Shown piece by piece: positions 6,969 through 13,626 of a stretch of DNA of 17,037 nt. Made by a program: the position numbers and the translations under genes. Under the pieces are notes generated by a model. The model saw nothing but the letters and a program-made list of their open reading frames with translations. It was not told the origin of the DNA and searched no databases. The stretch is taken from assembly GCA_964364175.1 (NCBI GenBank), contig CAYILR010000061.1, forward strand, positions 1-17,037, read 5' to 3'. This DNA comes from CAYILR01 sp964364175 (lineage in GTDB: Bacteria; Bdellovibrionota; UBA1018). Numbering within the stretch: the first letter of the stretch is position 1; each line of letters opens with the position of its first letter.

Positions 6969-7733
6969 ATGCGGATATTGTTTTTGGTTTTGGTGATGGC
7001 GAGTCAGTTAGTTTTTGCTGGTGATGCCAAGAGCAAGTACGGGCCGAAGAGCGCACCCAAAGCAATTTCGTTGGCACAAGATCATCAGTATTTTCAATCG
7101 GGTAAACACAAAGCACCAGATTTTTGGGCGCTGGCTGGATTTTATGTTCCGCAGTTCAATGGTGCCGCGTGCTCGGTGGCTTCGATGGCCATGGTTTTGA
7201 ATGCGGCTCGGGCGCTGTTGCCCAAAACAGCGGATGACAAGGTCGTTTTGCAGCAAGAGTTGCTGGATAAGTTGGCGGATACAGAGCATTGGAAGGCCCG
7301 GATCACGAGTCTGACCGGCTACAGGGGTGCTCGTGGATTGTCGTTGGATGGTTTGGGCAAGGTGGCCGAAGCGGCATTTAAGGCCTATGGGTTTCCTGCT
7401 GTGTCCGTGCAAGTGGTACATGCGGAAAACACTCCTGAAGCCAAAAAAGCCTTGATTGTGGCTTTGAAGAAGAACGAGGAGTCCGCGACAGATTTCATGC
7501 TCACGAACTTCAATCAGCAGGCCTTTACGGACGACGCTGATGTGGGGCATATTGCGCCTGTAGCGGCATACGATGCAGAGAAGGGTAGAGTGTTGGTGAT
7601 GGATCCTGACCGCGAGTATTACGAACCGTATTGGATTTCTGTGGATACGTTCTTGGCAGGGATGTCTACGGGCAAAGATAGCGAGTCGGGAAAAACGCGT
7701 GGGTATGTTGTGATTCATGGGAGTGGGATATGA
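6969..7733 (+). CDS. Exported phytochelatin synthase family (peptidase C83) protein
   Basis: This 254-residue protein has a signal peptide (MRILFLVLVMASQLVFAGDA) and a papain-like phytochelatin-synthase domain. C68 in PQFNGAACSVASMAMVLN is the nucleophile, H194 in DVGHIAPVAAYD the general base and D212 in VMDPDREYYEPYW the third member. The 18-residue spacing between His and Asp is the same as in the cyanobacterial enzyme as I recall it. Prokaryotic members lack the Cys-rich C-terminal half of the plant enzyme, as here, and mainly hydrolyse glutathione to gamma-Glu-Cys. An exported form would act on glutathione or other peptides in the periplasm. There is no good Shine-Dalgarno before the ATG. 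The next gene overlaps by ATGA, so the membrane proteins downstream are probably in the same operon. Assignment to the family is strong; the substrate is not known. Confidence 0.9.
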   Translation: MRILFLVLVMASQLVFAGDAKSKYGPKSAPKAISLAQDHQYFQSGKHKAPDFWALAGFYVPQFNGAACSVASMAMVLNAARALLPKTADDKVVLQQELLDKLADTEHWKARITSLTGYRGARGLSLDGLGKVAEAAFKAYGFPAVSVQVVHAENTPEAKKALIVALKKNEESATDFMLTNFNQQAFTDDADVGHIAPVAAYDAEKGRVLVMDPDREYYEPYWISVDTFLAGMSTGKDSESGKTRGYVVIHGSGI

Positions 7734-8152
7734 ATGTTTCTATCGCAAGAAGAGTAGGTGCAGTGCTTGCGGGCACGATTGTTGGAGTGATTACAATAGC
7801 AGCGATTGAAGCTGCGGGGCACAGTCTTTTTCCGGTCACTCCCGAATTGGATCCCAGCAAACCGGAGCTGATGGCCGAGTACATCAAGAACCTACCTCTT
7901 GTTGCTTTGTTGTTTGTGATCTTTGCTTGGGCGATGGGATCCTTCGTCGGAGGTTCGATCTCGACTTTTATTTCGAGGGATTCAAAAAGTATCACGGCTT
8001 TGATTTGTGGCGGTGTCCTGATGCTGCTCGGGATTTTTAATTTGTTGGCATTTCCTCACCCAGTTTGGTTTTGGGTTTTAGGTGTTTTGGTTTATTTACC
8101 TTTTGCCTGGGTGGGATACAGAATTTCACTCAAGAGGCCTAAGAAAGATTGA
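7730..8152 (+). CDS. Small integral membrane protein, four predicted helices
   Basis: The 140-residue product has four hydrophobic segments at about residues 8-30, 57-80, 88-107 and 112-130, and a basic C-terminal tail (SLKRPKKD). Between helices 1 and 2 lies a periplasmic-type loop, GHSLFPVTPELDPSKPELM, and helix 3 leads into FPHPVWFWVL. This arrangement resembles a widespread family of uncharacterised small membrane proteins, but I cannot name it. The start overlaps the C83 gene stop by ATGA, and the stop shares a base with the next start (TGATG), so all three genes appear translationally coupled. A function with the exported C83 enzyme, for instance transport or anchoring, is only a guess. 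Confidence 0.82.
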   Translation: MNVSIARRVGAVLAGTIVGVITIAAIEAAGHSLFPVTPELDPSKPELMAEYIKNLPLVALLFVIFAWAMGSFVGGSISTFISRDSKSITALICGGVLMLLGIFNLLAFPHPVWFWVLGVLVYLPFAWVGYRISLKRPKKD

Positions 8153-8706
8153 TGGATTCGATGGTTAATGTTTCGGCTTCTTACGCATCGCTGTGGAAAA
8201 GGTTTCTTGCGCTTTTTCTGGATAGCTTGATCGTTCTCATTCCTGCCGCACTGGCGGGGGACATTCTTCCTGTTCTTGGGGGATTGATAGTCTGGTTTTT
8301 TTACGCCCCTGTTTTGGAGTCATCCAAAATCCAAGCGACACTCGGGAAATATTGCCTGAGTATCCGGGTGACGGATTTGACAGGCCAGCGGATTACTCTC
8401 AAGGCCGCGACAATTCGCAATGCATTGAAATGCGTTTCGTCCGTGATGGTTTTTGTGGGATTTGTGTTCGCGCTTTTTTCCTCGAAAAAACAAACTTTTC
8501 ACGATCTGCTTTCTGACACCCTCGTGATGGAGGGACGGATCGAGCACCCGGTGACCGAAGCTTGGGTGGAAAACGTCAAAACTGTTTTTGGAAACACTAC
8601 ACTCTCCGAAATCGAACGTCTTCAGGCTTTGCGAGAGAAGGGTGCGTTGACAGAAGAAGAGTTCCAAGAGCAGAAAAAGGCGATTTTGTCTGGAAAAAAC
8701 TACTGA
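8152..8706 (+). CDS. RDD-family membrane protein with C-terminal SHOCT domain
   Basis: The 184-residue product has an RDD domain. The Arg and first Asp are in KRFLALFLDSLIVLIP (about residues 16-31), and a second Asp follows the later helix in FHDLLSDTLVM. There are three hydrophobic segments, at about 18-35, 40-56 and 95-109. The C-terminus (SEIERLQALREKGALTEEEF and following, about 152-180) is a classic SHOCT helical pair, a short oligomerisation module. RDD proteins are proposed transporters or ion exchangers, and the substrate is generally unknown. The frame is open from TTG 8149, but ATG 8152 (TGATG overlap with the previous stop) is the more likely start. The 3' end overlaps the convergent STAS gene by 7 bp, so the two transcripts are complementary at their tails. 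Confidence 0.88.
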   Translation: MDSMVNVSASYASLWKRFLALFLDSLIVLIPAALAGDILPVLGGLIVWFFYAPVLESSKIQATLGKYCLSIRVTDLTGQRITLKAATIRNALKCVSSVMVFVGFVFALFSSKKQTFHDLLSDTLVMEGRIEHPVTEAWVENVKTVFGNTTLSEIERLQALREKGALTEEEFQEQKKAILSGKNY

Positions 8707-9056
8707 TCGTAACTCTTCTTGGCTTTTTCAGTCGTATCGTAGAAATCAAAGAGATTTTTTTCGTCGAGCGCCTGGATGACGCGCTTGAGGTCGTGATTGA
8801 CATTGCAGTATCGGGGTTTGACTGGGGATTGCGCATTGAAGTCGCGAAGGGTTTGAATCAGGCTCGAAATGCTGCTGGATCCGACGAATTGTAGGTTTTC
8901 GAGATCGAAAATAATTTTTGGATTGCTGTGGTCTGAAGCGGCGCTCTGAATGATGTCTTTGAGATTGTGTTTCAGAGGCTGTTGGGTTTCGTAATCGACT
9001 TTTCCATCCATGGTTACTACGATCAAATCGCCTAATTTTTTAATGTTTGTTTTCAT
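8700..9056 (-). CDS. STAS-domain protein (anti-sigma factor antagonist-like)
   Basis: The 118-residue protein is essentially one STAS domain: IVVTMDGKVDYETQQPLK, then a long helix, then KIIFDLENLQFVGSSSISSLIQ, and a final alpha/beta unit. The loop that carries the phosphorylated serine in SpoIIAA-type proteins (D-S-S-G-L-G) reads G59-S60-S61-S62-I-S here. The serines are kept, but the preceding Asp and following Gly are replaced. It could still be phosphorylated, or be a non-classical STAS scaffold. The frame reaches GTG 9062, but ATG 9056 has AGAGGAG at ideal spacing and is chosen. No kinase (HATPase), phosphatase or sigma-factor gene is adjacent, so its partners must be elsewhere. It diverges from rsmI across 35 bp. 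Confidence 0.9.
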   Translation of the reverse strand: MKTNIKKLGDLIVVTMDGKVDYETQQPLKHNLKDIIQSAASDHSNPKIIFDLENLQFVGSSSISSLIQTLRDFNAQSPVKPRYCNVNHDLKRVIQALDEKNLFDFYDTTEKAKKSYDQ

Positions 9057-9091
9057 TTCCACTCCTCTGGTTATTTTCAGCCGCTTCCACT

Positions 9092-10030
9092 ATGATGCAG
9101 GGACGTGTGAAAGACTCCAAGAGGCAAAAATTACCCAGAAAAACTCCTGTTCCCAGCTCTTTATCCGTCGTGGCGACTCCTATTGGAAACCTGTCGGACT
9201 TCAGCCCGCGCGCGCGTCAGGCGCTGCAGGAAGCTGATGTGATTTTGTGTGAGGACACTCGTAAGGCTATGCAGCTCATGAGTGCCTTGGGGATAACGTC
9301 GCAAGCGCAACTCGAACGTTGTGATGCTCACGAAGAACATAAAAAAAGTGCGCGTTGGATGCAGCATCTCGAATCGGGGCAAAAGGTCGTTTTGTTGAGT
9401 GATGCGGGGACTCCAGGGCTGAGTGATCCGGGAGCGATGGTTTTGGCGGAGGCTTTGGAGGTGGGTGCGTCTGTGAGCCCGATTCCCGGACCGTCGGCGG
9501 TGGCTGCGCTCTTGTCTGTGGCTCCATTTCCGGTGACTCCATTCGCGTTTCGAGGATTTTTTCCCAGAAAAAATGGTGAACAGGAAAAAGAGCTGGCTGA
9601 TTTCCAAAAATCGGCCGCATGGGCTCCGGTGACGGTTTGGTTCGAGAGTCCCCAACGAATTGTGGAGTCGTTGCGAAAAGCCGCTGAGGTTCTACCCGAA
9701 GCTCAGGTTTGGGTGGGCAAAGAAATCACCAAGCTGCACGAATGGTTTTTTTATGGAGATGCCTTGACGACGTCTCAACAAGTTTCTGAGGAAGTGCAAC
9801 GTGAGGGTGAACGTGGCGAATGGTGCTTTGCTCTTTATTTGCCTCCAGAATCCCAGGGAAAATCAATAGATTCAGAAGCTTGGCAGCTTGCTTTGCAGTG
9901 TCTTTTGGAAGCGGATGTGCCAGCGTCGCAGGCAATCAAACAAGTGAGTCAGGCTTTTGGCATCGCAAAAAATACAGTCTACGCCTTGGCTCACTCAAAA
10001 AAATTTGAAAAAAATGCACAGGGGGGTTGA
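9092..10030 (+). CDS. rsmI: 16S rRNA (cytidine(1402)-2'-O)-methyltransferase
   Basis: RsmI transfers a methyl group from S-adenosylmethionine to the 2'-OH of C1402 in 16S rRNA, in the ribosomal P site. The tetrapyrrole-methylase fold is clear: VVATPIGNLSDFSPRA (T29-N33), DVILCEDTRK, LLSDAGTPGLSDPG (S103-T107) and PIPGPSAVAALLSV, then FRGFFPRK. A C-terminal extension ends in a helix-turn-helix-like stretch (ASQAIKQVSQAFGIAKNTVY), common in this family. I chose ATG 9092 (312 residues). The frame is open to TTG 9047, but the added residues form a spurious hydrophobic leader over the STAS gene start. A basic 22-residue N-terminal extension remains; ATG 9095 is also possible. It is followed by a 310-bp spacer with a terminator-like hairpin. 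Confidence 0.95.
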   Translation: MMQGRVKDSKRQKLPRKTPVPSSLSVVATPIGNLSDFSPRARQALQEADVILCEDTRKAMQLMSALGITSQAQLERCDAHEEHKKSARWMQHLESGQKVVLLSDAGTPGLSDPGAMVLAEALEVGASVSPIPGPSAVAALLSVAPFPVTPFAFRGFFPRKNGEQEKELADFQKSAAWAPVTVWFESPQRIVESLRKAAEVLPEAQVWVGKEITKLHEWFFYGDALTTSQQVSEEVQREGERGEWCFALYLPPESQGKSIDSEAWQLALQCLLEADVPASQAIKQVSQAFGIAKNTVYALAHSKKFEKNAQGG

Positions 10031-10040
10031 CCCAGTTTGG

Positions 10041-10091
10041 AACCACCGTACACTCATAAGTGTGGTTGTGAAGGAACCCATGGATGGGTTC
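10041..10091. other. Two hairpins just downstream of rsmI
   Basis: The gene-free 310 bp between rsmI and accD (10031-10340) starts with two palindromes. AACCAC (10041-10046) can pair with GTGGTT (10062-10067), with ACACT/AGTGT as an inner alternative. GAACCCAT (10074-10081) is a perfect complement of ATGGGTTC (10084-10091). Neither is followed by a T run. They may stabilise the rsmI 3' end or belong to a larger structured RNA with the elements listed next. Confidence 0.4.
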
Positions 10092-10118
10092 TGGGCAATG
10101 TTCTCGAAATACTCGTGG

Positions 10119-10161
10119 GCCTCAGCAGTGATTAGGATGATCTCTTCTGAGGCATTTTTTT
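10119..10161 (+). terminator. Candidate intrinsic terminator after rsmI, with alternative hairpin
   Basis: GCCTCAG (10119-10125) pairs perfectly with CTGAGGC (10147-10153) around a 21-nt loop, and is followed by A and seven T (10155-10161). That is the layout of a rho-independent terminator, although the loop is long. The 3' arm can instead form AGGCA (10150-10154), T6, TGCCT (10161-10165), which puts the T run in a loop. The two folds exclude each other. It may simply end the rsmI transcript, or act as an attenuator in front of accD. Confidence 0.5.
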
Positions 10162-10172
10162 GCCTAAATCTC

Positions 10173-10286
10173 CCAAACCCTTCCTTCTTTTTCTGTAAAT
10201 ATCCGCTGCGGGCATCGTGCCCTCACGCCTGATCGCCTCCGGCTGGCGTGAACCGGATATATACAGAAAAAGAAGAAAGTGTTTGG
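10173..10286. repeat. 114-nt three-way-junction palindromic element
   Basis: The outer stem pairs 10184-10205 with 10254-10275: 22 positions with one mismatch (A10198/A10261). It continues outward through 10179-10183/10276-10280 (three of five paired) to CCAAAC (10173-10178) with GTTTGG (10281-10286). The enclosed GC-rich 48 nt hold two hairpins: GGGCA-tcg-TGCCC (10210-10222) and CACGCC...GGCGTG (10224-10229 with 10245-10250), the latter with an inner GCC/GGC. The AT-rich arms contrast with the GC-rich core. It does not show conserved sequences of RNase P RNA, tmRNA, SRP RNA or 6S RNA. It could be a REP/MITE-like repeat unit or a structured leader of accD; I see only one copy here. Confidence 0.55.
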
Positions 10287-10340
10287 AATGTTTGGTGAAG
10301 TATTGCGTGAGTAATCATCGCTTGTTAGGGTGAACTCACT

Positions 10341-11228
10341 TTGGCATGGTTTGATGATTTAAAGACACCCAAAATCAAGACGCAAGTCTCTCAGCAGCGC
10401 ACCTCGCGTGTGCCTGAAGGCCTATGGGTCAAGTGCACCCAGTGCGGTGAAATCCTTCAATCGAAGGTCATGAAGGAGAGTCACAAGGTTTGCCCCGAGT
10501 GTTCTTTTCATTTTCGCTTAACTGCTGCGGATCGGATTTCCCTTCTCACGGACGAGGGGAGTTTTGAGGAATATGCTGACGATTTGGTTTCTACAGATCC
10601 CCTAGAATTCGATGATCTCAAACCCTATCGCGATCGCCTGCGTTCTGCGGCAGGCGCAACCGGCTTGAAAGATGCGATGGTGGTGGGCAAGGCGACTCTC
10701 GAAAGGTTGCCATATCACCTGGGCGTTTTTGAATTTAAGTTCATGGGTGGGAGCATGGGCGTGATTGTGGGTGAGAAAATCGCGCAGATGTTTGAACGAG
10801 CGCTGGACGAAAAGCTGCCAGCTGTTGTGGTTTCTGCCAGCGGAGGTGCGCGGATGCAGGAGGGGATTTTGTCTCTCATGCAAATGGCAAAGACCACTGC
10901 GATGATTCATCAGCTTCGCAAGGCAGGGATTCCGTATATTTCGATTCTAACTGATCCGACCACAGGGGGGGTCGCTGCATCTTTTGCGATGTTGGGGGAT
11001 GTGATTCTTGCTGAGCCAGGTGCGCTGATTGGTTTTGCAGGGCCACGAGTGATTGAACAAACCATTCGCCAGTCGTTGCCTCAGGGATTTCAGAGAAGTG
11101 AGTTTTTGCTCAAACACGGTTTCGTCGACCGAATCGTGCCACGAAAAGATCTACACCAAGAATTGCGCCAATGGATGTGGCGCTTGGGCAAGAATACATG
11201 CCGATTTCCGCAAAAAATCTCCTCCTGA
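10341..11228 (+). CDS. accD: Acetyl-CoA carboxylase carboxyltransferase subunit beta
   Basis: AccD works with AccA to transfer the carboxyl group from biotin carrier protein to acetyl-CoA, making malonyl-CoA for fatty-acid synthesis in the cytoplasm. The 295-residue protein has the N-terminal zinc ribbon (C32xxC35...C51xxC54), then the crotonase-fold carboxyltransferase domain with VVVSASGGARMQEG (G168-G169 oxyanion hole) and ILTDPTTGGVAASFAMLGD. FAGPRVIEQTIRQSLPQGFQ is characteristic of AccD. The start is TTG: the predicted MAWFDDL matches the conserved MxW opening of AccD (E. coli MSWIER), and AGGGTGA lies upstream. A TTG start behind a long structured leader may limit expression. The last 31 bp overlap lptD, so lipid synthesis and LPS export genes are co-transcribed. 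Confidence 0.96.
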   Translation: MAWFDDLKTPKIKTQVSQQRTSRVPEGLWVKCTQCGEILQSKVMKESHKVCPECSFHFRLTAADRISLLTDEGSFEEYADDLVSTDPLEFDDLKPYRDRLRSAAGATGLKDAMVVGKATLERLPYHLGVFEFKFMGGSMGVIVGEKIAQMFERALDEKLPAVVVSASGGARMQEGILSLMQMAKTTAMIHQLRKAGIPYISILTDPTTGGVAASFAMLGDVILAEPGALIGFAGPRVIEQTIRQSLPQGFQRSEFLLKHGFVDRIVPRKDLHQELRQWMWRLGKNTCRFPQKISS

Positions 11229-13624
11229 TTTTTGCAGTTCTTTTGTCCACGCTGCTCACCGGGATGGCATCGGCCAAATCCAAGGACGAGGCTCCTCTTC
11301 ACTGGTCGGGTGAAAAAACCGTTTGGGATCGCAAGAACAATCGAGTTGAGCTTTTTGGCAAAGCCGCTGTTCACCAATTGGGTGAGTCACTCGTCGCCGA
11401 GTATATTATGCTCGACCTCAACACGAGAACTCTGAACGCACGTGGGAAGTGCATCTATAGCTCGTCTGGCACAATCATGTACGGCGAAGAAATGTATTTC
11501 AATCTCGACACTCGAACGGGTGTGATTATTGCGGGAAAAGTTTCGGGTGAGCAATTCACACTTTCGGGTGAACGGATCAATCGCCTGGGACCCACACATT
11601 TTCAGACGCACAAAGGGGAATACTCGACGTGTTTTGACTGTCCCAATAGTTGGACGCTCGGCGGGCGTGATGTGGACATGGAGATGGGTGGGTATGCTTT
11701 GATGGAGAGTGTGACGCTCAGAGCATTTGAAGCGCCTGTGGCATGGTCACCGACTCTGATGATCCCAATCAAAACGCAGAGGCAAACTGGATTTTTGTTC
11801 CCGAGACCTGGAGGAAATAAAAACACAGGCGCCTTCCTTTTGGTGCCTTTTTTTTGGGCACCTCACAAAAGCTTCGATGCGACTGTGGTTGCCGGACAAG
11901 TGACTAAACGGGGGTTTAGGAGCGAGTGGGAGGGACGATACGCTTTGACCACTCGTAGTTCGGGACAGGCTAATTTTTATTATTTTAAAGATGATTACTT
12001 TAATAAAACCTTCAATAAAAAACTACCTGCTCGACATGCTCTGAATCTGGTGGAGCGACAAGAATTGCTCTTTGGCGTGGATCAAAAACTCAGGATCGTC
12101 ACTGCGAGTGATAATTTGATTACAAACGGAGTGACGATGCCCGGGGTTTCTTTGCCGGACAATGGGGGCGCCTATTTGACCAGCGAGGCAATGGTGTCCA
12201 GATCCGGTGTGATCAGTGGGTATGTTGCGGCCAAACGGTATCAGAGTTTTTTGCAGGGTATGGATAAAACGATGGATCCTGAGGGAGACATTGTGGGCGA
12301 GGATCGCCGTACGGTTCAGGCGATGCCGACCGCGTCTCTGAATATGAACGATTACTTTATTTTTAATTCACCCATCGCATTTGGGATGACCACCAATTAT
12401 ACGAAATTCAATCGTCGAGCAGGACTGTTTGATGTGGATGCGGGTATGCCGAAACAAATAACTGATCCGCAGGGACGGATCATTCTGCCGGGACGAACCA
12501 CTGAAGGTCCTGAGCTGGGTGTGGACCCGATCCGCAAGGCAGAACGTTTTATAGCGATTCCAATGCTCTATACAACTTTGCGACCCACTGGATATTTTTC
12601 GATTGTACCTTCGGTTCAGTATCGAAATTATTTTTATTATTTCCCGCAAGGGTTGCCGAGTTTGCAACGAGCTTATCCTCTTTTTCAAACCGAAATTTCT
12701 ACGCAGCTCGAAAAAATTTACGATACGGCTGACCCGGATATTCCTCGGATCAAGCATTTGTTTCGTCCGGCGCTGACGTATTCAAGAATTCCACCCAAAA
12801 GCTGGATTCGAGAGCCAGATGATCATCCTTTTGTGAAACAGATTCGCAATTCGCAGCTAAATGGATTTTCTGGAATGAACTTTGATAGCAATGATATTAT
12901 TCCGATCAATCCCACGTATTCGTACACGAACTATTTTGCACCACTGGGGAACTCTTTGACCTCGGGATTTACGACCCAACTCATTCGTCGTCGAGGACGC
13001 CTGGATGCGGGAGGTGCAAGTTATCAGCAGATGTTGGAATTGAGAGCCAATCAAACCTACAATTTTTCTGAACCGAAAAAGCCTTTGTCACTTTTTGATT
13101 CCCACGGAGTTTTGACGTTAGATAAAATTTCTGCCACATCGAACTATTACTACTTGCCTTATGCTCCGGTTTCGCGTGATGAAAAAGGCCGTCTGAAAGG
13201 AAGACAGAACTTTGATGCGGCTGTTTCGTACACTTTTATAAATGCATTCCATCAGGGCGTTTTGGCTTATGAGCGTAGCGTCAGCTTAGCCTATACAAAT
13301 GCAACTTTGGGCGCGTATTCATCCAGAATATCCGCTGCAGCCACGTTTTCGATCAATGATTACATCATGCCCAAGGCGGCGTGGGGCTATGAGTTTACCG
13401 TAGCTCCAAAAGATCGGATGAGAAATGTGGCGGGTTTGTTGCGACTGCAGAATCCTTCACGGTGTTGGAGAATCGACCTAGGTGCTTCGGCAGTTCCCCA
13501 AGAGGGTGGCACTTTCTGGGACAATATTACTTACACAGCTGAGTTTGCACTTAATTTGACAGGCGGTGGATTCAGCACATTGACAGATACATTCGCAGGA
13601 ATCGCAACACGAGGAGGGCAGTGA
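11198..13624 (+). CDS. lptD: LPS-assembly outer-membrane protein LptD
   Basis: LptD is the outer-membrane barrel that, with LptE, inserts LPS into the outer leaflet. The 808-residue protein has a signal peptide (PISAKNLLLIFAVLLSTLLT... to about residue 26). A periplasmic beta-jellyroll of LptA/OstA type follows (about 35-140, with repeated short strands such as RVELFGKAAV and GKVSGEQFTLSGERI). After YSTCFDCPNSW comes the C-terminal LptD barrel rich in Tyr and Phe. C145, C148 and C756 resemble the cysteines that form interdomain disulfides; the last is in SRCW, where E. coli has CCW. The frame opens at ATG 11171, but 11198 gives the better signal peptide. It overlaps accD by 31 bp and ends 2 bp before the SIS gene's ATG. 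A terminator-like hairpin lies within it at 11827-11855. Confidence 0.95.
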   Translation: MPISAKNLLLIFAVLLSTLLTGMASAKSKDEAPLHWSGEKTVWDRKNNRVELFGKAAVHQLGESLVAEYIMLDLNTRTLNARGKCIYSSSGTIMYGEEMYFNLDTRTGVIIAGKVSGEQFTLSGERINRLGPTHFQTHKGEYSTCFDCPNSWTLGGRDVDMEMGGYALMESVTLRAFEAPVAWSPTLMIPIKTQRQTGFLFPRPGGNKNTGAFLLVPFFWAPHKSFDATVVAGQVTKRGFRSEWEGRYALTTRSSGQANFYYFKDDYFNKTFNKKLPARHALNLVERQELLFGVDQKLRIVTASDNLITNGVTMPGVSLPDNGGAYLTSEAMVSRSGVISGYVAAKRYQSFLQGMDKTMDPEGDIVGEDRRTVQAMPTASLNMNDYFIFNSPIAFGMTTNYTKFNRRAGLFDVDAGMPKQITDPQGRIILPGRTTEGPELGVDPIRKAERFIAIPMLYTTLRPTGYFSIVPSVQYRNYFYYFPQGLPSLQRAYPLFQTEISTQLEKIYDTADPDIPRIKHLFRPALTYSRIPPKSWIREPDDHPFVKQIRNSQLNGFSGMNFDSNDIIPINPTYSYTNYFAPLGNSLTSGFTTQLIRRRGRLDAGGASYQQMLELRANQTYNFSEPKKPLSLFDSHGVLTLDKISATSNYYYLPYAPVSRDEKGRLKGRQNFDAAVSYTFINAFHQGVLAYERSVSLAYTNATLGAYSSRISAAATFSINDYIMPKAAWGYEFTVAPKDRMRNVAGLLRLQNPSRCWRIDLGASAVPQEGGTFWDNITYTAEFALNLTGGGFSTLTDTFAGIATRGGQ
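11827..11862 (+). terminator. Terminator-like hairpin inside lptD with competing hairpin
   Basis: AGGCGCC (11827-11833), an 8-nt loop, GGTGCCT (11842-11848) and a run of eight T (11848-11855) form a seven-pair stem with one G-U wobble and a U tail, as in an intrinsic terminator. GGTGCC (11842-11847) also pairs perfectly with GGCACC (11857-11862), giving an alternative hairpin that loops out the T run. It lies about 215 codons into lptD, in the stretch encoding GAFLLVPFFWAP. The protein motif may be the reason for the sequence; an attenuation role is inference. Confidence 0.3.
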
Positions 13625-13626
13625 GG

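Noticed and set aside
7008..7718. 236-residue open frame on the - strand
   Set aside because: It is fully antisense to the C83 gene, has no recognisable domain and no Shine-Dalgarno, and a composition typical of an antisense shadow.
9047..9091. Upstream TTG start for RsmI giving a hydrophobic N-terminus
   Set aside because: It overlaps the divergent STAS gene start, has no Shine-Dalgarno, and RsmI is cytoplasmic without a signal peptide.
10173..10286. Reading the cloverleaf as RNase P RNA, tmRNA, SRP RNA, 6S RNA or a tRNA
   Set aside because: The conserved cores of these RNAs are absent and the length and stem layout do not fit.
11171..11197. Nine-residue longer LptD start
   Set aside because: ATG 11198 directly opens the signal peptide; the extra residues are acidic and polar and only increase overlap with accD.
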